From NCBI RefSeq assembly GCF_047495875.1, contig NC_092486.1, positions 806,001 to 870,000 of the forward strand: DNA of 64,000 nucleotides, given 5' to 3'. The notes under the pieces were generated by a model. It was given only the letters and a program-made list of their open reading frames with translations, did not search any database and was not told the DNA's origin. A program made the position numbers and the translations under genes. The DNA comes from Pithys albifrons albifrons (taxonomy: Eukaryota; Chordata; Aves; Passeriformes; Thamnophilidae). Positions 53,001 to 61,475 of this stretch are shown here, in pieces; position 1 is the stretch's first letter; every line of letters starts with the position of its first letter.

Positions 53001-53857
53001 CCCTGCTCTCCTCCCACAGCCCCTGCTCTCCTCCCACAGCCCCTGCTCTCCTCTCACAGTCCCTGCTCTCCTCCCACAGCCCCTGCTCTCCTCCCACAGC
53101 CCCTGCTCTCCTCTCACAGTCCCTGCTCTCCTCCCACAGCCCCTGCTCTCCTCCCACAGCCCCTGCTCTCCTCTCACAGCCCCTGCTCTGCCCCCACAGC
53201 AGCCCTGGCCCTTCCCTCTGCTCTCTCTGCTGCTTCCCGTGGCCCCGGAGGCAGGAAAAGAGCTGCAGAGCTGCTGCTTCCTCTGCCAAAGTGCCAAAGT
53301 GCTGCTGGGCCAGGAGGGCAGAGGAGGAGGATGACACAGGACCCTGGCAGAGGAGGGCACAGGGGACAGGCAGGGCCCTGGCAGAGGAGGGGGACAATGC
53401 AGGGCCCTGGCAGAGGAGGGGGATGATGCAGGACCCTGTTAGAGAAGGGGACAGGGAACAGGCAGGGCCAGGAGGGCACAGGGTGGGCACAGGGGATAGG
53501 CAGGGCCCTGGCAGAGGAGGGGGACAATGTAGGGCCCTGGCAGAGGAGGGGGATGATGCAGGGGATGTTGCAGGGCCCTGGCAGAGGAGGGGGATGATGC
53601 AGGACCCTGTTAGAGAAGGGCACAGGGAACAGGCAGGGCCAGGAGAGCACAGGGAGGGCACAGGGAACAGGCAGGCCCTGGCAGAGGAGGGGGATGATGC
53701 CCAGGCAGTGTTACCTCGAGGACAGGTTGGACAGAGCTCTGTTCAGCACCTCTGGGGTGTCATCTGACGTTGGCACTGCTGAGGGTCCCCCCAGCTCGGA
53801 CTTGCTCTCGCTGTCTGACGCCGTCTCTCCATCCAGCCTGTTCTCAGACTCTGACTC
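34900..53857 (-). CDS. CDS2: CDS2, phosphatidate cytidylyltransferase 2 (12 coding exons, first exon outside)
   Basis: CDS2 makes CDP-diacylglycerol from phosphatidic acid and CTP in the ER membrane, feeding phosphatidylinositol synthesis. Joined in reverse order the exons are 53715-53857, 49645-49741, 47602-47699, 44756-44895, 42729-42787, 40817-40899, 38717-38804, 38345-38413, 37656-37808, 37249-37368, 35730-35833 and 34900-35017. They total 1272 bp, or 423 residues plus stop; all introns are GT-AG and phases agree. Landmarks in this numbering: an acidic Ser-rich N-terminus (1-30), [18 protein letters not shown], several membrane segments from about residue 55, [14 protein letters not shown] (about 238-251), and the CTP_transf_1 signature from S341-G-F-K-R through K350-D351 to H359-G-G-I-M-D364-R-F-D367. 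[15 protein letters not shown] and ALSNLSSR text fits CDS2, not CDS1. About 20 N-terminal residues are missing because exon 1 is not in the window. Confidence 0.97.
35300..35452 (-). mobile_element. tRNA-derived SINE with CR1-like tail (TguSINE1-like)
   Basis: Read on the minus strand, the head GCTCAGTTGGTTAAAACTTG ... CAATGCCAAGGTCAGGGGTTCAATCCCC has the A-box and B-box (GGTTCAATCCC) layout of a tRNA. It is followed by a CR1 3'-end tail (GATGGTTCTTGGGGGTCCTT ... GATTCTGTGATTTT). This structure is that of the passerine tRNA-Ile/CR1 SINE family. It lies in the last CDS2 intron in the sense orientation. Confidence 0.75.
35730..35833 (-). CDS. CDS2: CDS2 coding exon 12 (second half of the catalytic signature)
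   Basis: [20 protein letters not shown] then [14 protein letters not shown] plus two bases of Arg. It contains the D..., HGG and DRFD residues of the cytidylyltransferase signature. The acceptor is TTTGCCCAG and the donor GTGTGT. Confidence 0.97.
36335..37150. repeat. Pyrimidine/purine array (CCTTCCC, then CCTTCCCTTCCCAAA) in CDS2 intron
   Basis: A near-perfect homopyrimidine tract on the plus strand (about 36335-36533, CTTCCC/CTCCC units) passes into 10- and 15-bp units AAACCTTCCC and AAACCTTCCCTTCCC. On the CDS2 sense strand this is GGGAAGGGAAGG, able to form H-DNA or G-quadruplexes. It starts about 100 bp after exon 11. Three units carry a CTCAGA variant at the right end. Confidence 0.95.
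37249..37368 (-). CDS. CDS2: CDS2 coding exon 11 (first half of the catalytic signature)
   Basis: [20 protein letters not shown] then [20 protein letters not shown]. The signature S-x-x-K-R-x4-K starts here and continues across the splice junction. The donor GTGAGG is about 100 bp from a long purine-rich array. Confidence 0.97.
37656..37808 (-). CDS. CDS2: CDS2 coding exon 10
   Basis: [20 protein letters not shown] then [20 protein letters not shown] and [11 protein letters not shown], a lumenal/cytosolic loop with TM flanks. The acceptor is CCCCTGGAG, with a poor polypyrimidine tract, and the donor GTATGC. The exon is phase 0 at both ends. Confidence 0.95.
38345..38413 (-). CDS. CDS2: CDS2 coding exon 9
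   Basis: [20 protein letters not shown] then GWL. This carries the conserved [12 protein letters not shown] motif. The acceptor is CTTGGGCAG and the donor GTAAGT. Confidence 0.97.
38717..38804 (-). CDS. CDS2: CDS2 coding exon 8
   Basis: [20 protein letters not shown] then FFGRTPLIK. The conserved [17 protein letters not shown] block is characteristic of eukaryotic CDP-diacylglycerol synthases. The acceptor is GTGCTGCAG and the donor GTCTGT, a less common but valid GT donor. Confidence 0.97.
39130..39220. repeat. GGACCACCAGAGA 13-bp repeat and a nearby 120-bp duplication
   Basis: Five units of AGAGGACCACCAG lie in the CDS2 intron. Downstream, the sequence around CAGCAGCTGCAGGGGGTGGGAGGCTCCACCTC (39245) is repeated at about 39360. 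Confidence 0.8.
39710..39895 (+). mobile_element. CR1 LINE 3' end in CDS2 intron
   Basis: GTGCCCAGAGAAGCTGCCCC, GTCCCAGGCCAGGTCGGAGC and AGGTCCCTCCCAACCCAACCCAGTGTGGGATTCT follow the CR1 3' order. Confidence 0.82.
39958..40656 (+). mobile_element. LTR-like interspersed repeat, copy C (5'-truncated)
   Basis: Homology to copies A and B begins at CCCAGTTTGTCCCAGTGTGG and ends at CACCTTTAACCAGCACA. The first ~35 bp present in copy B are missing. An ATTAAA lies near 40580. It sits antisense in the CDS2 intron directly beside the segment that was duplicated to 28.5 kb. Confidence 0.65.
40817..40899 (-). CDS. CDS2: CDS2 coding exon 7 (source of the ectopic copy)
   Basis: [20 protein letters not shown] then NLFEGMI plus two bases of Trp. 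The acceptor is CTCTCTTGCAG and the donor GTGAGT. An inverted copy of this exon with its flanking introns is at 28470-28826. Confidence 0.97.
41033..41276. repeat. ~60-bp minisatellite, 4 units
   Basis: Units of CTTCACTGGGAGCTTCTGCTGGAGCACTGCCCCTCATCCC with CCACTCCACTCCC. An inner 15-bp step (GGAAGTTCTGCT) is doubled in later units. Confidence 0.88.
41655..42200. repeat. 20-bp minisatellite GTTTAACCCACCAGGGCTGA
   Basis: About 27 units with CATG, CTCA and CCCAA variants, then decaying AATTTAAC units to about 42300. It is A/T-richer than most arrays in the window. It lies in a CDS2 intron. Confidence 0.93.
42290..42726. repeat. 20-21-bp G/C-rich array abutting the exon 6 donor
   Basis: CCCCCCAGCCCCCCATTTGAA with GATCTGA variants, about 21 units. 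On the CDS2 sense strand each unit is TTCAAATGGGGGGCTGGGGG, and the first unit (CCAATGGGGGGCTGGGGG) begins 8 bp into the intron. Confidence 0.95.
42729..42787 (-). CDS. CDS2: CDS2 coding exon 6
   Basis: [19 protein letters not shown]. The donor is GTGGGT, weaker than consensus, and is immediately followed by a 20-bp G-rich array. Confidence 0.95.
43040..43243 (+). mobile_element. Diverged LTR-like copy D, left part
   Basis: CAGTTACAGCTGCTGGGACCAGTTTGGCACTGTGTGGGTGTGACCAAAGCTGTGGG is a diverged relative of the start of copies A-C. It continues to GGCAGCAGCTGCCCAGGGCACAGCTG. Three units of CACCTCAGGGCACACCTGG follow. Confidence 0.5.
43244..44105. repeat. 41-bp minisatellite inside LTR-like copy D (~21 units)
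   Basis: TGTCACAGACCCTGTGGGAC plus AGGGGAGTGTCCCAAGGTGGG. Variants are GTTAAAGGGCCCTGTGAGAC and CACAGGGCTCTG, and they recur in a fixed order, which shows block duplications. The period is exactly 41 bp (43251 to 43292). Confidence 0.95.
44106..44650 (+). mobile_element. Diverged LTR-like copy D, right part
   Basis: GGAACTCCCTGCCCTGGGGG, CCACGTGGGGCTCAGCACAGGGGCC and TAAATTATAACTCTGACTTGTGATCCCTCTC follow the same order as in copies A-C, ending GGTTCACCTTTCCCCTGCCCACA. Together with the left part this is one old copy split by the 41-bp array. Confidence 0.55.
44756..44895 (-). CDS. CDS2: CDS2 coding exon 5
   Basis: [20 protein letters not shown] then [20 protein letters not shown] and FALYLT. 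The acceptor is CCCCACAG and the donor GTACCC. It joins exon 4 through a split Trp codon. Confidence 0.97.
45110..45915. repeat. 23-bp minisatellite TCTGCCTCCCAAAATCCTCATCC
   Basis: About 35 units with CTCATCC or CCCCATCC endings and TCTCCC variants, in the CDS2 intron between exons 5 and 4. Confidence 0.94.
45945..46215 (+). mobile_element. CR1 LINE 3' end
   Basis: GGGATAGGTGGGATATTGGG, then AGTGCCCAAGGCCAGGCTGGAGCCCC, then AGGTCCCTCCATCCCAACCCACTCTGGGATT. This is a clear CR1 3' region. Confidence 0.88.
46200..46280. repeat. 22-bp repeat GATTCCAGGTGCCCCTGTTCAG, 4 units
   Basis: It starts at the end of the CR1 fragment, as often seen when microsatellites or minisatellites grow from a CR1 tail. 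Confidence 0.88.
46445..47478. repeat. ~63-bp minisatellite, ~17 units
   Basis: The unit is CTGTCAGGACCTTGGGGTGT, CCCTGCACACAGTTCCTGGC, AGGGAGAACC and CTCACTCACTGAT. Shorter 59-bp units lack one CACT step. It lies in the CDS2 intron between exons 5 and 4. Confidence 0.95.
47479..47600. repeat. CCCT/CCCTCC pyrimidine tract at the exon 4 splice donor
   Basis: On the sense strand this is (GGGAGG)n beginning with the splice donor GTGAGGGAGG at 47601-47600. At least ten G3+ runs occur within 120 bases. Confidence 0.93.
47602..47699 (-). CDS. CDS2: CDS2 coding exon 4
   Basis: [20 protein letters not shown] then [12 protein letters not shown]. The donor GTGAGGGAGGG runs straight into a G-rich array, so the splice site forms the edge of a minisatellite. 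Confidence 0.96.
47815..49480. repeat. ~41-bp minisatellite (~43 units) in CDS2 intron
   Basis: CACATGGGAATCTCCCCACG then CTGCTTTTCCCTCCCCTTTTC, with CTAATCC, shortened CCCCACG and CACACGGG variants. A triple block with GGGAATTTCCCC is repeated at 49180-49330. Confidence 0.96.
49645..49741 (-). CDS. CDS2: CDS2 coding exon 3 (first membrane segment)
   Basis: [20 protein letters not shown] then [12 protein letters not shown]. The acceptor is CTGCCCAG and the donor GTAAGT. The Trp-rich cytosolic edge and long hydrophobic stretch form a transmembrane helix. Confidence 0.96.
49742..50405. other. Non-repetitive CDS2 intron DNA
   Basis: No exon other than 49645-49741 was found, nor any repeat or RNA gene. 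Confidence 0.6.
50406..53205. repeat. 2.8-kb minisatellite of 20/23/24-bp acceptor-like units
   Basis: About 130 units of CTCTCCTCCCACAGCCCCTG, CTCTCCTCCTCCCACAGCCCCTG and CTCTCCCTCCTCCCACAGCCCCTG. On the plus strand each has the pyrimidine tract plus CAG of a 3' splice site. It lies in the CDS2 intron between exons 3 and 2, antisense. Long open frames on both strands are compositional. Confidence 0.96.
53330..53695. repeat. GGGCCCTGGCAGAGGAGGG minisatellite
   Basis: Units of GCAGGGCCCTGGCAGAGGAG with GGACAATGCA or GGATGATGCA linkers. The blocks at 53410 and 53590 share the CCCTGTTAGAGAAGGG variant. It ends 19 bp from the exon 2 donor. Confidence 0.9.
53715..53857 (-). CDS. CDS2: CDS2 coding exon 2 (regulatory N-terminus)
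   Basis: It encodes [20 protein letters not shown] and on to NLSSR. The acceptor is TTCTCTGCAG and the donor GTAACA. The exon enters in phase 0 and leaves two bases of an Arg codon. It is rich in Ser, Glu and Asp, like the cytosolic N-terminus of vertebrate CDS2. Confidence 0.94.
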
Positions 53858-54765
53858 CTGCAGAGAACAGAGACAAGGAGCTCCACCAGCCACACTCCCT
53901 GCAGGAACCCAGGGCTGCAGCACCACCACCACTCAGAGAAAGAGGAGGAGGAAATATTCTGGGTATTCCAAGGGGTTAAACACCCTCAGGTGGTTCAGTG
54001 ACACCCACAGTGGGTTTGATGCCCCTCAGTGCCAGCAGCAGGCACAGAAAAGGGGCAGTTCCCTCTGCAGAGCTGAAGGTGCCTCTCAGCTGATTAATGA
54101 GGATCTCCAAGTGCTCCAGGGACAGGGCCTTGTTAGCAGGAATTCTGACAAGGTCTCCCAATGCCCAGGCTGACCCCGAGGAATGTCACACTGCCCAGAT
54201 TAGGCAGGAGGAAAGGCCTCCAGGCACAGGCTCGAGGCTTCCACACACACTGACAACTACAAATAGCCCTGAGCCCACCCTCAAGCAGCTGAGGAGGAAG
54301 AGTCTGGCTTATCACCCAGGCCCTGCCATGCCCTGGGGCACTGCCAAGAGACACTTGTGCCTCCCCTGCCCCTGGGACTGCTCCAGCACTGAACCCTGAG
54401 CAAAGTCCTGTGTTTAGGGGGAATAAATGCAGGTGGGGCAGGTTCCTGCAGGCTCTGCCACAGCCCAGTGGTGGGCAAAGGGCTCTGGGGGGGTCCTGGC
54501 ACCCCCGCAGTCCTGGGCCCCTTCCCAGGGGGTGTTTTCACTCCAACCCAGCTCCTGAAGGGGACAAATCCCAACTGAAACACCCTGCCCTTCGTTCCAG
54601 CAGCACAGCTCCATCCTGCTCCCTGAGGCAAGGAAGGAAAGGGCCCCTCCCTGGGAGTGCCCAGGCACTCGGAGCCGGGTACCGGGAATGCCCAGGAAAG
54701 GGGCAATGTCTGCAGGAACAGCACAGGGGAGGCTGAGCTGACAAACCCTGGGAGCTGTGAACAAA
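53858..54765. other. CDS2 intron 1 (presumed), non-repetitive
   Basis: No exon or start codon fitting the CDS2 N-terminus was found, and no CpG island that could mark the CDS2 promoter. Confidence 0.55.
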
Positions 54766-55990
54766 CACCCTCCATCCCTTTGGTGTCCAGCCCTTTGGGG
54801 TCCATCCCTGTAAACAAAGACATTCCACCCCTTTGGGGTCCATCCCTCTGGGATCCCAGCCCTGTAAACTAAGACACTCCATCCCTTTGGGGTGGGGTCC
54901 CATCCCTCTGGGATCCCAGCCCTGTAAACAAAGACACTCCATCCCTTTGGGGTCCATCCCTCTGGGATCCCAGCCCTGTAAACAAAGACACTCCATCCTT
55001 TTGGGGTCCATCCCTTTGGGGTCCATCCCTGTAAACAAAGACACTCGATCCCTTTGGGGTCCATCCCTCTGGGATCCCAGCCCTGTAAACAAAGGGACTT
55101 TATCCCTCTGAGGTCCCTTTGGGGTCCATCCCTGTAAACAAAGGCGCTCCATCCTTTTGGGGTCCCACCTCTGTTATCAAAGACACTCCATCCCTGGTGG
55201 GGTCCATTCTTCTGGGGTCCATCCCTGCAAAGACACTCCACCCATGTGGGGTCCCAGCCCTGTTATCAAAGACACTCCATCCCTCTGGGGTCCATCCCTC
55301 TAAACAAAGGGACTCCATCCCTTTTGGGGTCCATCCCTGTTATCAAAGACCCTCCATCCCTGTGGGGTCCCATCCCTGTAAACAAAGACACTCCATCCTT
55401 TTGGGGTCCATCCTTGTAAATGAAGGGACTCCATCCCTGTGGGGTCAATCCCTGTTATTAAAGACACTCCATCTCTGTGGGGTCCATCCCTGTTATTAAA
55501 GACACTCCATCCCTCTGGGGTCCATCCTTGCAAACAAAGACACTCCATCCCTCTGGGGTCCAACGCTTTGGGGTCCATCCCTGCAAACAAAGACACTCCA
55601 TCCCTGGAGGGTCCCAGCCTTGTTATCAAAGACACTCCATCCCTCTGGGGTCCAACTCTTTGAGGTCCATCCCTGCAAACAAAGACACTCCATCCTTTTG
55701 GGGTCCATCCTTGTAAATGAAGGGACTCCATCCCTGTGGGGTCAATCCCTGTTATTAAAGACACTCCATCCCTGTGGGGTCCAACCCTTTGGGGTCCATC
55801 CCTGCAAACAAAGGGACTCCATCCCTTTTGGGGTCCATCCCTTTGGGGTCAAACCCTGTTATCAAAGACACTCCATCCCTCTGGGGTCCATCCCTGCAAA
55901 CAAAGACACTCCATCCCTCTGGGGTCCAACTCTTTGGGGTCCATCCCTGCAAACAAAGACACTCCATCCCTGGGGGTCCCAGCCCTGTTC
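54766..55990. repeat. ~40-bp minisatellite around AAAGACACTCCATCCCT
   Basis: About 30 units of CAAAGACACTCCATCCCTTT plus GGGGTCCATCCCTGTAAA, with GTTATCAAAG, GCAAACAAAG and GGGATCCCAGCC variants that recur in blocks (for example 55380-55500 and 55690-55770). Confidence 0.94.
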
Positions 55991-56945
55991 TCTGTGGGGT
56001 CCCAGCACTGCTGCCCCCCACACAGAGGGGTCCCTCCCAAGCAATCCTGTGCTGGGCCTGGCCTGGTGACTGTGGGGTGTTTGCAGGTGGCTGGAGCAGG
56101 GGGGCTGGAGCAGCTCCCTCAGTTAAAGCAGGGAAGGACAATTCCTGCCCCAGCTGAAGGTGCCAGTGGCTGCAGCCAGGCCCTTAAATCAGACAGCACA
56201 GGCTGAGGCAGCTGAAAATACAGCAGTGATGTCAGAGATTACTGCCAGGGCCACTGCCCCAGCAGCACCAGTAGCCCCAGTGGCACCAGTACCTCTTCCT
56301 CACCTCCCTCCACGCTCCTTTCTCCCATTCCCACCAACTGGGAAGGAAGAGTTTGGGTTTGCTGCCAACCAAAGCTGCTGTCAGCCCCCCCGTGGGTGTG
56401 GAGAGCTGGCACTGAAATGCAACTTGGCCTTTTTCCAGCTGGTTTTAAAGTGACCTCTAAAATCCACTTTGCTCTCGGAATTCAGGGAGATTCAGAGCCC
56501 TTGGCTGGGAACTCCAACCCTGAGGCAGCTGCAAGTGGCAGCAGGCAGGGCCTGGGCATGGTGAAAGCCCCTGGAGACCAGGAGTTTGGCACCTCAGAGG
56601 CAGGACTGGGAAATCAGTGCACTGTGCTCAGCCCAGTCCACATTCCCACTGCAGTGCCCTCTCCACGCCTTCTGCAATGAAAGGATTCCCTGCAGAATTC
56701 CCCTGGGAGCAGCTGAATGGCTCCAGCTGACCAAAATCCGTGTCTCCTCTGACCCCCCAAGCTGCAGAGTGCTGCTGCAGTGCCAGTGTCCATGCCCTCA
56801 CACCATCACCAGCCTGGGGGCACAGCCAAGCAGCATTCCCGGGATTTACTGCCCAAAGGCCAAGCAGGCAAAGCATTCCCAGAGGATCACAAGTTTCACA
56901 AAGTGCTCAGAGAGCAAAGGAAAGGCAAAGAGCACTCGTGCCCTC
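55991..56945. other. Non-repetitive spacer
   Basis: It includes a short CAGCACCAGTAGCCCCAGTG repeat at about 56260-56292. No supported exon. Confidence 0.5.
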
Positions 56946-57452
56946 CTGCTTTCCCTGCTGTGCCCTCCTCTCCTGTGCCCTCCCCTCCTGTGCCCTCCTG
57001 CCCTCCCCTCCTGTGCCCTCCTGCCCTCCCCTCCTATGCCCTCCTGCCCTTCCCTCCTGTGCCCTCCTGTCCTCCCCTCCTGTGCCCTCCTGCCCTCCCC
57101 TCCTGTGCCCTCCTGTCCTCCCCTCCTGTGCCCTCCTGTCCTCCCCTCCTGTGCCCTCCTGTCCTTCCCTCCTGTGCCCTCCCCTCCTGTGCCCTCCCCT
57201 CCTGTGCCCTCCTGCCCTCCCCTCCTGTGCCCTCCTGTCCTCCCCTCCTGTGCCCTCCTGCCCTTCCCTCCTGTGCCCTCCCCTCCTGTGCCCTCCTGCC
57301 CTTCCCTTCTGTGCCTTCCTGCCCTCTCCTCCTGTGCCCTCCTGCCCTCCCCTCCTGTGCCCTCCTGCCCTTCCCTCCTGTGCCCTCCTGCCCTCCCCTC
57401 CTATGCCCTCCTGCCCTTCCCTCCTGTGCCCCCCTGCCCTCCCCTCCTGGCC
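56946..57452. repeat. CTCCTGTGCCCTCCTGCCCTCCC minisatellite
   Basis: About 25 units of 14-23 bp; the pyrimidine-rich strand is plus. Confidence 0.93.
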
Positions 57453-57539
57453 AAGGACAGGAGGGATGAAGGAATGTGATGGTCCAACAGAGCTGATCCC
57501 AGAGCTCCTGGAATGGGCAGTCCTGATCCTGCCATGCAC

Positions 57540-58665
57540 TGGTCCCTGCCATGTCCCAATCCCTGCCATATCCCAATCCAGCCATATCCCAATCCCAGCC
57601 ATTCCCCAGTCCCAGCCATATCCCAATCTCTGCCATATCCCAATCCCAGCCATGTCCCAATCCCAGCCATATCCCAATCCCTGCTTTATCCCAATCCCAG
57701 CCATATCCCAATCCCAGCCATGTCCCAATCCCAGCCATGTCCCAATCCCTGCCTTATCCCAATCCCTGCCATATCCCAATCCCAGCCATATCCCAATCCC
57801 TGCTTTATCCCAATCCCAGCCATATCCCAATCCCTGCCATGTCCCAATCCCAGCCATGTCCCAATCCCAGCCATATTCCAATCCCTGCCATATTCCAATC
57901 CCTGCCATATCCCAATCCCTGCCCTATCCCAATCTCTGCCATATCCCAATCCCTGCCTTATCCCAATCCCTGCCATATCCCAATCCCAGCCATTCCCCAG
58001 TCCCAGCCATATCCCAATCTCTGCCATATCCCAATCCCAGCCATATCCCAATCCCAGCCATGTCCCAATCCCAGCCATGTCCCAATCCCAGCCATATCCC
58101 AATCTCTGCCATATCCCAATCCCAGCCATGTCCCAATCCCAGCCATATCCCAATCCCAGCCATATCCCAATCCCAGCCATATCCCAATCCCTGCCATATC
58201 CCAATCCCTTCCATCTCCCAATCCCTGCTTTATCCCAATCCCTGCCATATCCCAATCCCTTCCATCTCCCAATCCCTGCTTTATCCCAATCCCTGCCATA
58301 TCCCAATCCCAGCCATGTCCCAATCCCAGCCATATCCCAATCCCTGCCATATCACAATCCCTGCCATATCCCAATCCCTTCCATCTCCCAATCCCTGCCA
58401 TATCCCAATCCCTGCCATATCCCAATCCCTTCCATCTCCCAATCCCTGCTTTATCCCAATCCCTGCCATATCCCAATCCCAGCCATGTCCCAATCCCAGC
58501 CATATCCCAATCCCTGCCATATCACAATCCCTGCCATATCCCAATCCCAGCCATGTCCCAATCCCAGCCATATCCCAATCCCTGCCATGCCCGAATCCCT
58601 TCCATGCCCTGACCCTTTCCATATCCCAATCCCAGCCATGTCCCAATCCCAGCCATGATTCCCTG
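57540..58665. repeat. 17-bp minisatellite CATATCCCAATCCCAGC (~66 units)
   Basis: Variants are ATGTCCC, CTTTATCCC and CCATCTCCC. A block with CTTCCATCTCCCAATCCC occurs at 58207, 58259, 58377 and 58429, showing multi-unit duplication. Confidence 0.95.
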
Positions 58666-58814
58666 CACCAGGCTGAAGACACAGATCCTGCAGCTCAATC
58701 TGTGCCAATCCCACCCCAGGCACCAGAGCCCCCACCCCAGTGCAAGGCCAAACCAACCCTCGTGCTGCAGAGTTTTGGTGTCCCAGAGCAGGAGCAGAGT
58801 CAGTGCAGCAGGTG

Positions 58815-60352
58815 CCAACTGCCCCCAGCACAGCTGGAACACCCAACAAACCCTGCCAGGATATTCCCAGGGGGACAGCACAGCTGGAATCCTGCCAGGA
58901 TATTCACAGCACACCTGGAATCCTGCCAGGATATTCCCAGGGAGCACAGCACAGCTGGAACACCCAACAAATCCTGCCAGGATATTCCCAGGGAGACAGC
59001 ACACCTGGAATCCTGCCAGGATATTCCCAGGGAGCACAGCACAGCTGGAACACCCAACAAACCCTGCCAGGATATTCCCAGGGAGACAGCACACCTGGAA
59101 TCCTGCCAGGATATTCCCAGGGAGCACAGCACAGCTGGAACACCCAACAAACCCTGCCAGGATATTCCCAGGGAGCACAGCACAGCTGGAATCCTGCCAG
59201 GATATTCACAGCACACCTGGAATCCTGCCAGGATATTCCCAGGGGGACAGCACAGCTGGAACACCCAACAAATCCTGCCAGGATATTCCCAGGGAGCACA
59301 GCACAGCTGGAACACCCAACAAACCCTGCCAGGATATTCCCAGGGGGACAGCACAGCTGGAACACCCAACAAATCCTGCCAGGATATTCCCAGAGAGCAC
59401 AGCAAACATGGAATACCCAACAAATCCTGCCAGGATATTCCCAGGGAGGACAGCACAGCTGGAACACCCAACAAATCCTGCCAGGATATTCCCAGAGAGC
59501 ACAGCAAACATGGAATACCCAACAAACCCTGCCAGGATATTCCCAGGGAGCACAGCACAGCTGGAATCCTGCCAGGATATTCCCAGGGAGCACAGCACAG
59601 CTGGAATCCTGCCAGGATATTCCCAGGGGGCACAGCACAGCTGGAATCCTGCCAGGATATTCCCAGGGGGCACAGCACAGCTGGAACACCCAACAAACCC
59701 TGCCAGGATATTCCCAGGGAACACAGCACACCTGGAACATCCAACAAGCCCTGCCAGGATATTCCCAGGGAGCACAGCACACATGGAATCCTGTCAGGAT
59801 ATTCCCAGGGGGCACAGCTCAGCTGGAATCCTGCCAGGATATTCACAGCACACCTGGAATCCTGCCAGGATATTCCCAGGGAACAGAGCAAACATGGAAT
59901 CCTGCCAGGATATTCCCAGAGAGCACAGCACAGCTGGAATCCTGCCAGGATATTCCCAGAGAGCACAGCACACCTGGAATCCTGCCAGGATATTCCCAGA
60001 GAGCACAGCACACCTGGAATCCTGCCAGGATATTCCCAGGGAACAGAGCAAACATGGAATCCTGCCAGGATATTCCCAGAGAGGACAGCACACCTGGAAT
60101 CCTGCCAGGATATTCCCAGGGGGCACAGCACAGCTGGAATCTGCCCAGGATATTCCCAGGGAGCACAGCACAGCTGGAATCCTGCCAAGATATTCCCAGG
60201 GGGCACAGCACACATGGAACACCCAACAAATCCTGCCAGGATATTCCCAGGGGGCACAGCACACCTGGAATGCTGCCAGGATATTCCCAGGGGGCACAGC
60301 ACACATGGAACACCCAACAAATCCTGCCAGGATATTCCCAGGGGGCACAGCA
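58815..60352. repeat. Composite 40/51-bp minisatellite with CCTGCCAGGATATTCCCAGG core
   Basis: Short units (GGAATCCTGCCAGGATATTC) alternate with long ones containing GGAACACCCAACAAACCCTG. Spacer variants are GGGAGCACAGCACAGCT, GGGGGCACAG and GAGAGCACAGCAAACAT. About 38 units. Confidence 0.95.
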
Positions 60353-60745
60353 AGGCCAAGCAAGAGGTTTGGCACAATAAAGGGACCCTGTCAGGGCCCA
60401 ACACGTGCAGGACTCATTCCTTGCTCAACTGAAGCCCGATGGGAGGTGGAAGAAAACCCCTCCCCTGGTGGGAGAACTCACCAGCCAAAGGGAGGGATAA
60501 CAGGCACTGGATCAGCTTCTTGGAAGAGCTGAGCAGCACCAGCCTCGGCTGCTCTCCCTGCTCAGACCCCTCTGACTCAGAGCATTAACAGCACAGAGGC
60601 CACTGGGCCAGAGCCGGCTCGGAGCACTCACAGAACTGACACTGTTTATAGCCCTCTTATGCAAATTGCCCCATCAGCCCACAAAGCAGCTGAAGGGCTG
60701 CCTGGCCGAGCCCCTCTGGTGCCCCCTGGGCTGGGCTCAGCCCAG
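60353..60745. other. Non-repetitive spacer with an octamer-like ATGCAAAT
   Basis: ATGCAAAT is at 60659-60666. No gene is supported. Confidence 0.45.
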
Positions 60746-61475
60746 CTGTGGCACTGCCCTGGTGGCACTGCCCTGGTGACACCCTGCTGTCCATTCCCAG
60801 CTGTGCCCAGGGCTGTCCATCAATCAGCTGGCACTGCCCTGGTGGCACCACTCTGGTGTCACCCTCATGTGCCCATTCCCAGACAGGTAGGTCCCTGTGC
60901 CAGGGCTGCCCCTCAATCAGCTGGCACTGCCCTGGTGACACCCTCCCAACCCTGTGCCAGGGCTGCCCCTCAATCAGCTGGCACTGCCCTGGTGACACCC
61001 TCCCAACCCTGTGCCCAGGGCTGCCCATCAATCAGCTGGCACTGCCCTGGTGGCACTGCCCTGGTGACACCCTCCCAACCCTGTGCCCAGGGCTGCCCAT
61101 CAATCAGCTGGCACTGCCCTGGTGGCACTGCCCTGGTGGCACCCTGCTGCCCATTCCCAGCTGTGCCCAGGGCTGCCCATCACTCAGCTGGCACTGCCCT
61201 GGTGACACCCTCCCAACCCTGTGCCAGGGCTGCCCATCACTCAGCTGGCACTGCCCTGGTGACACTGCCCTGCTGACACCGCCCTGGTGACACCACACTG
61301 GTGTCACCCTCCTGCCCATTCCCAGCCAGGTCCCTGTGCCAGGGCTGCCCATCAGCTGTGGCACTGCCCTGGTGACATCCTTCTGCCCATTCCCAGCCAG
61401 GTCCCTGTGCCAGCGCTGTCCCTCAATCAGCTGGCACTGCCCTCCTGGGGCAGATCTGAGCTCATCACCCCCAGT
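60746..61475. repeat. ~60-75-bp minisatellite GGGCTGCCCATCAATCAGCTGGCACTGCCCTGG
   Basis: About ten units with an inner 15-bp step (GGTGGCACTGCCCT) repeated one to three times. Confidence 0.92.

Noticed and set aside
50083..53426. Overlapping ~1000-codon frames ([14 protein letters not shown] type)
   Set aside because: Both are products of the 20-24-bp array in a CDS2 intron; composition follows the repeat unit.
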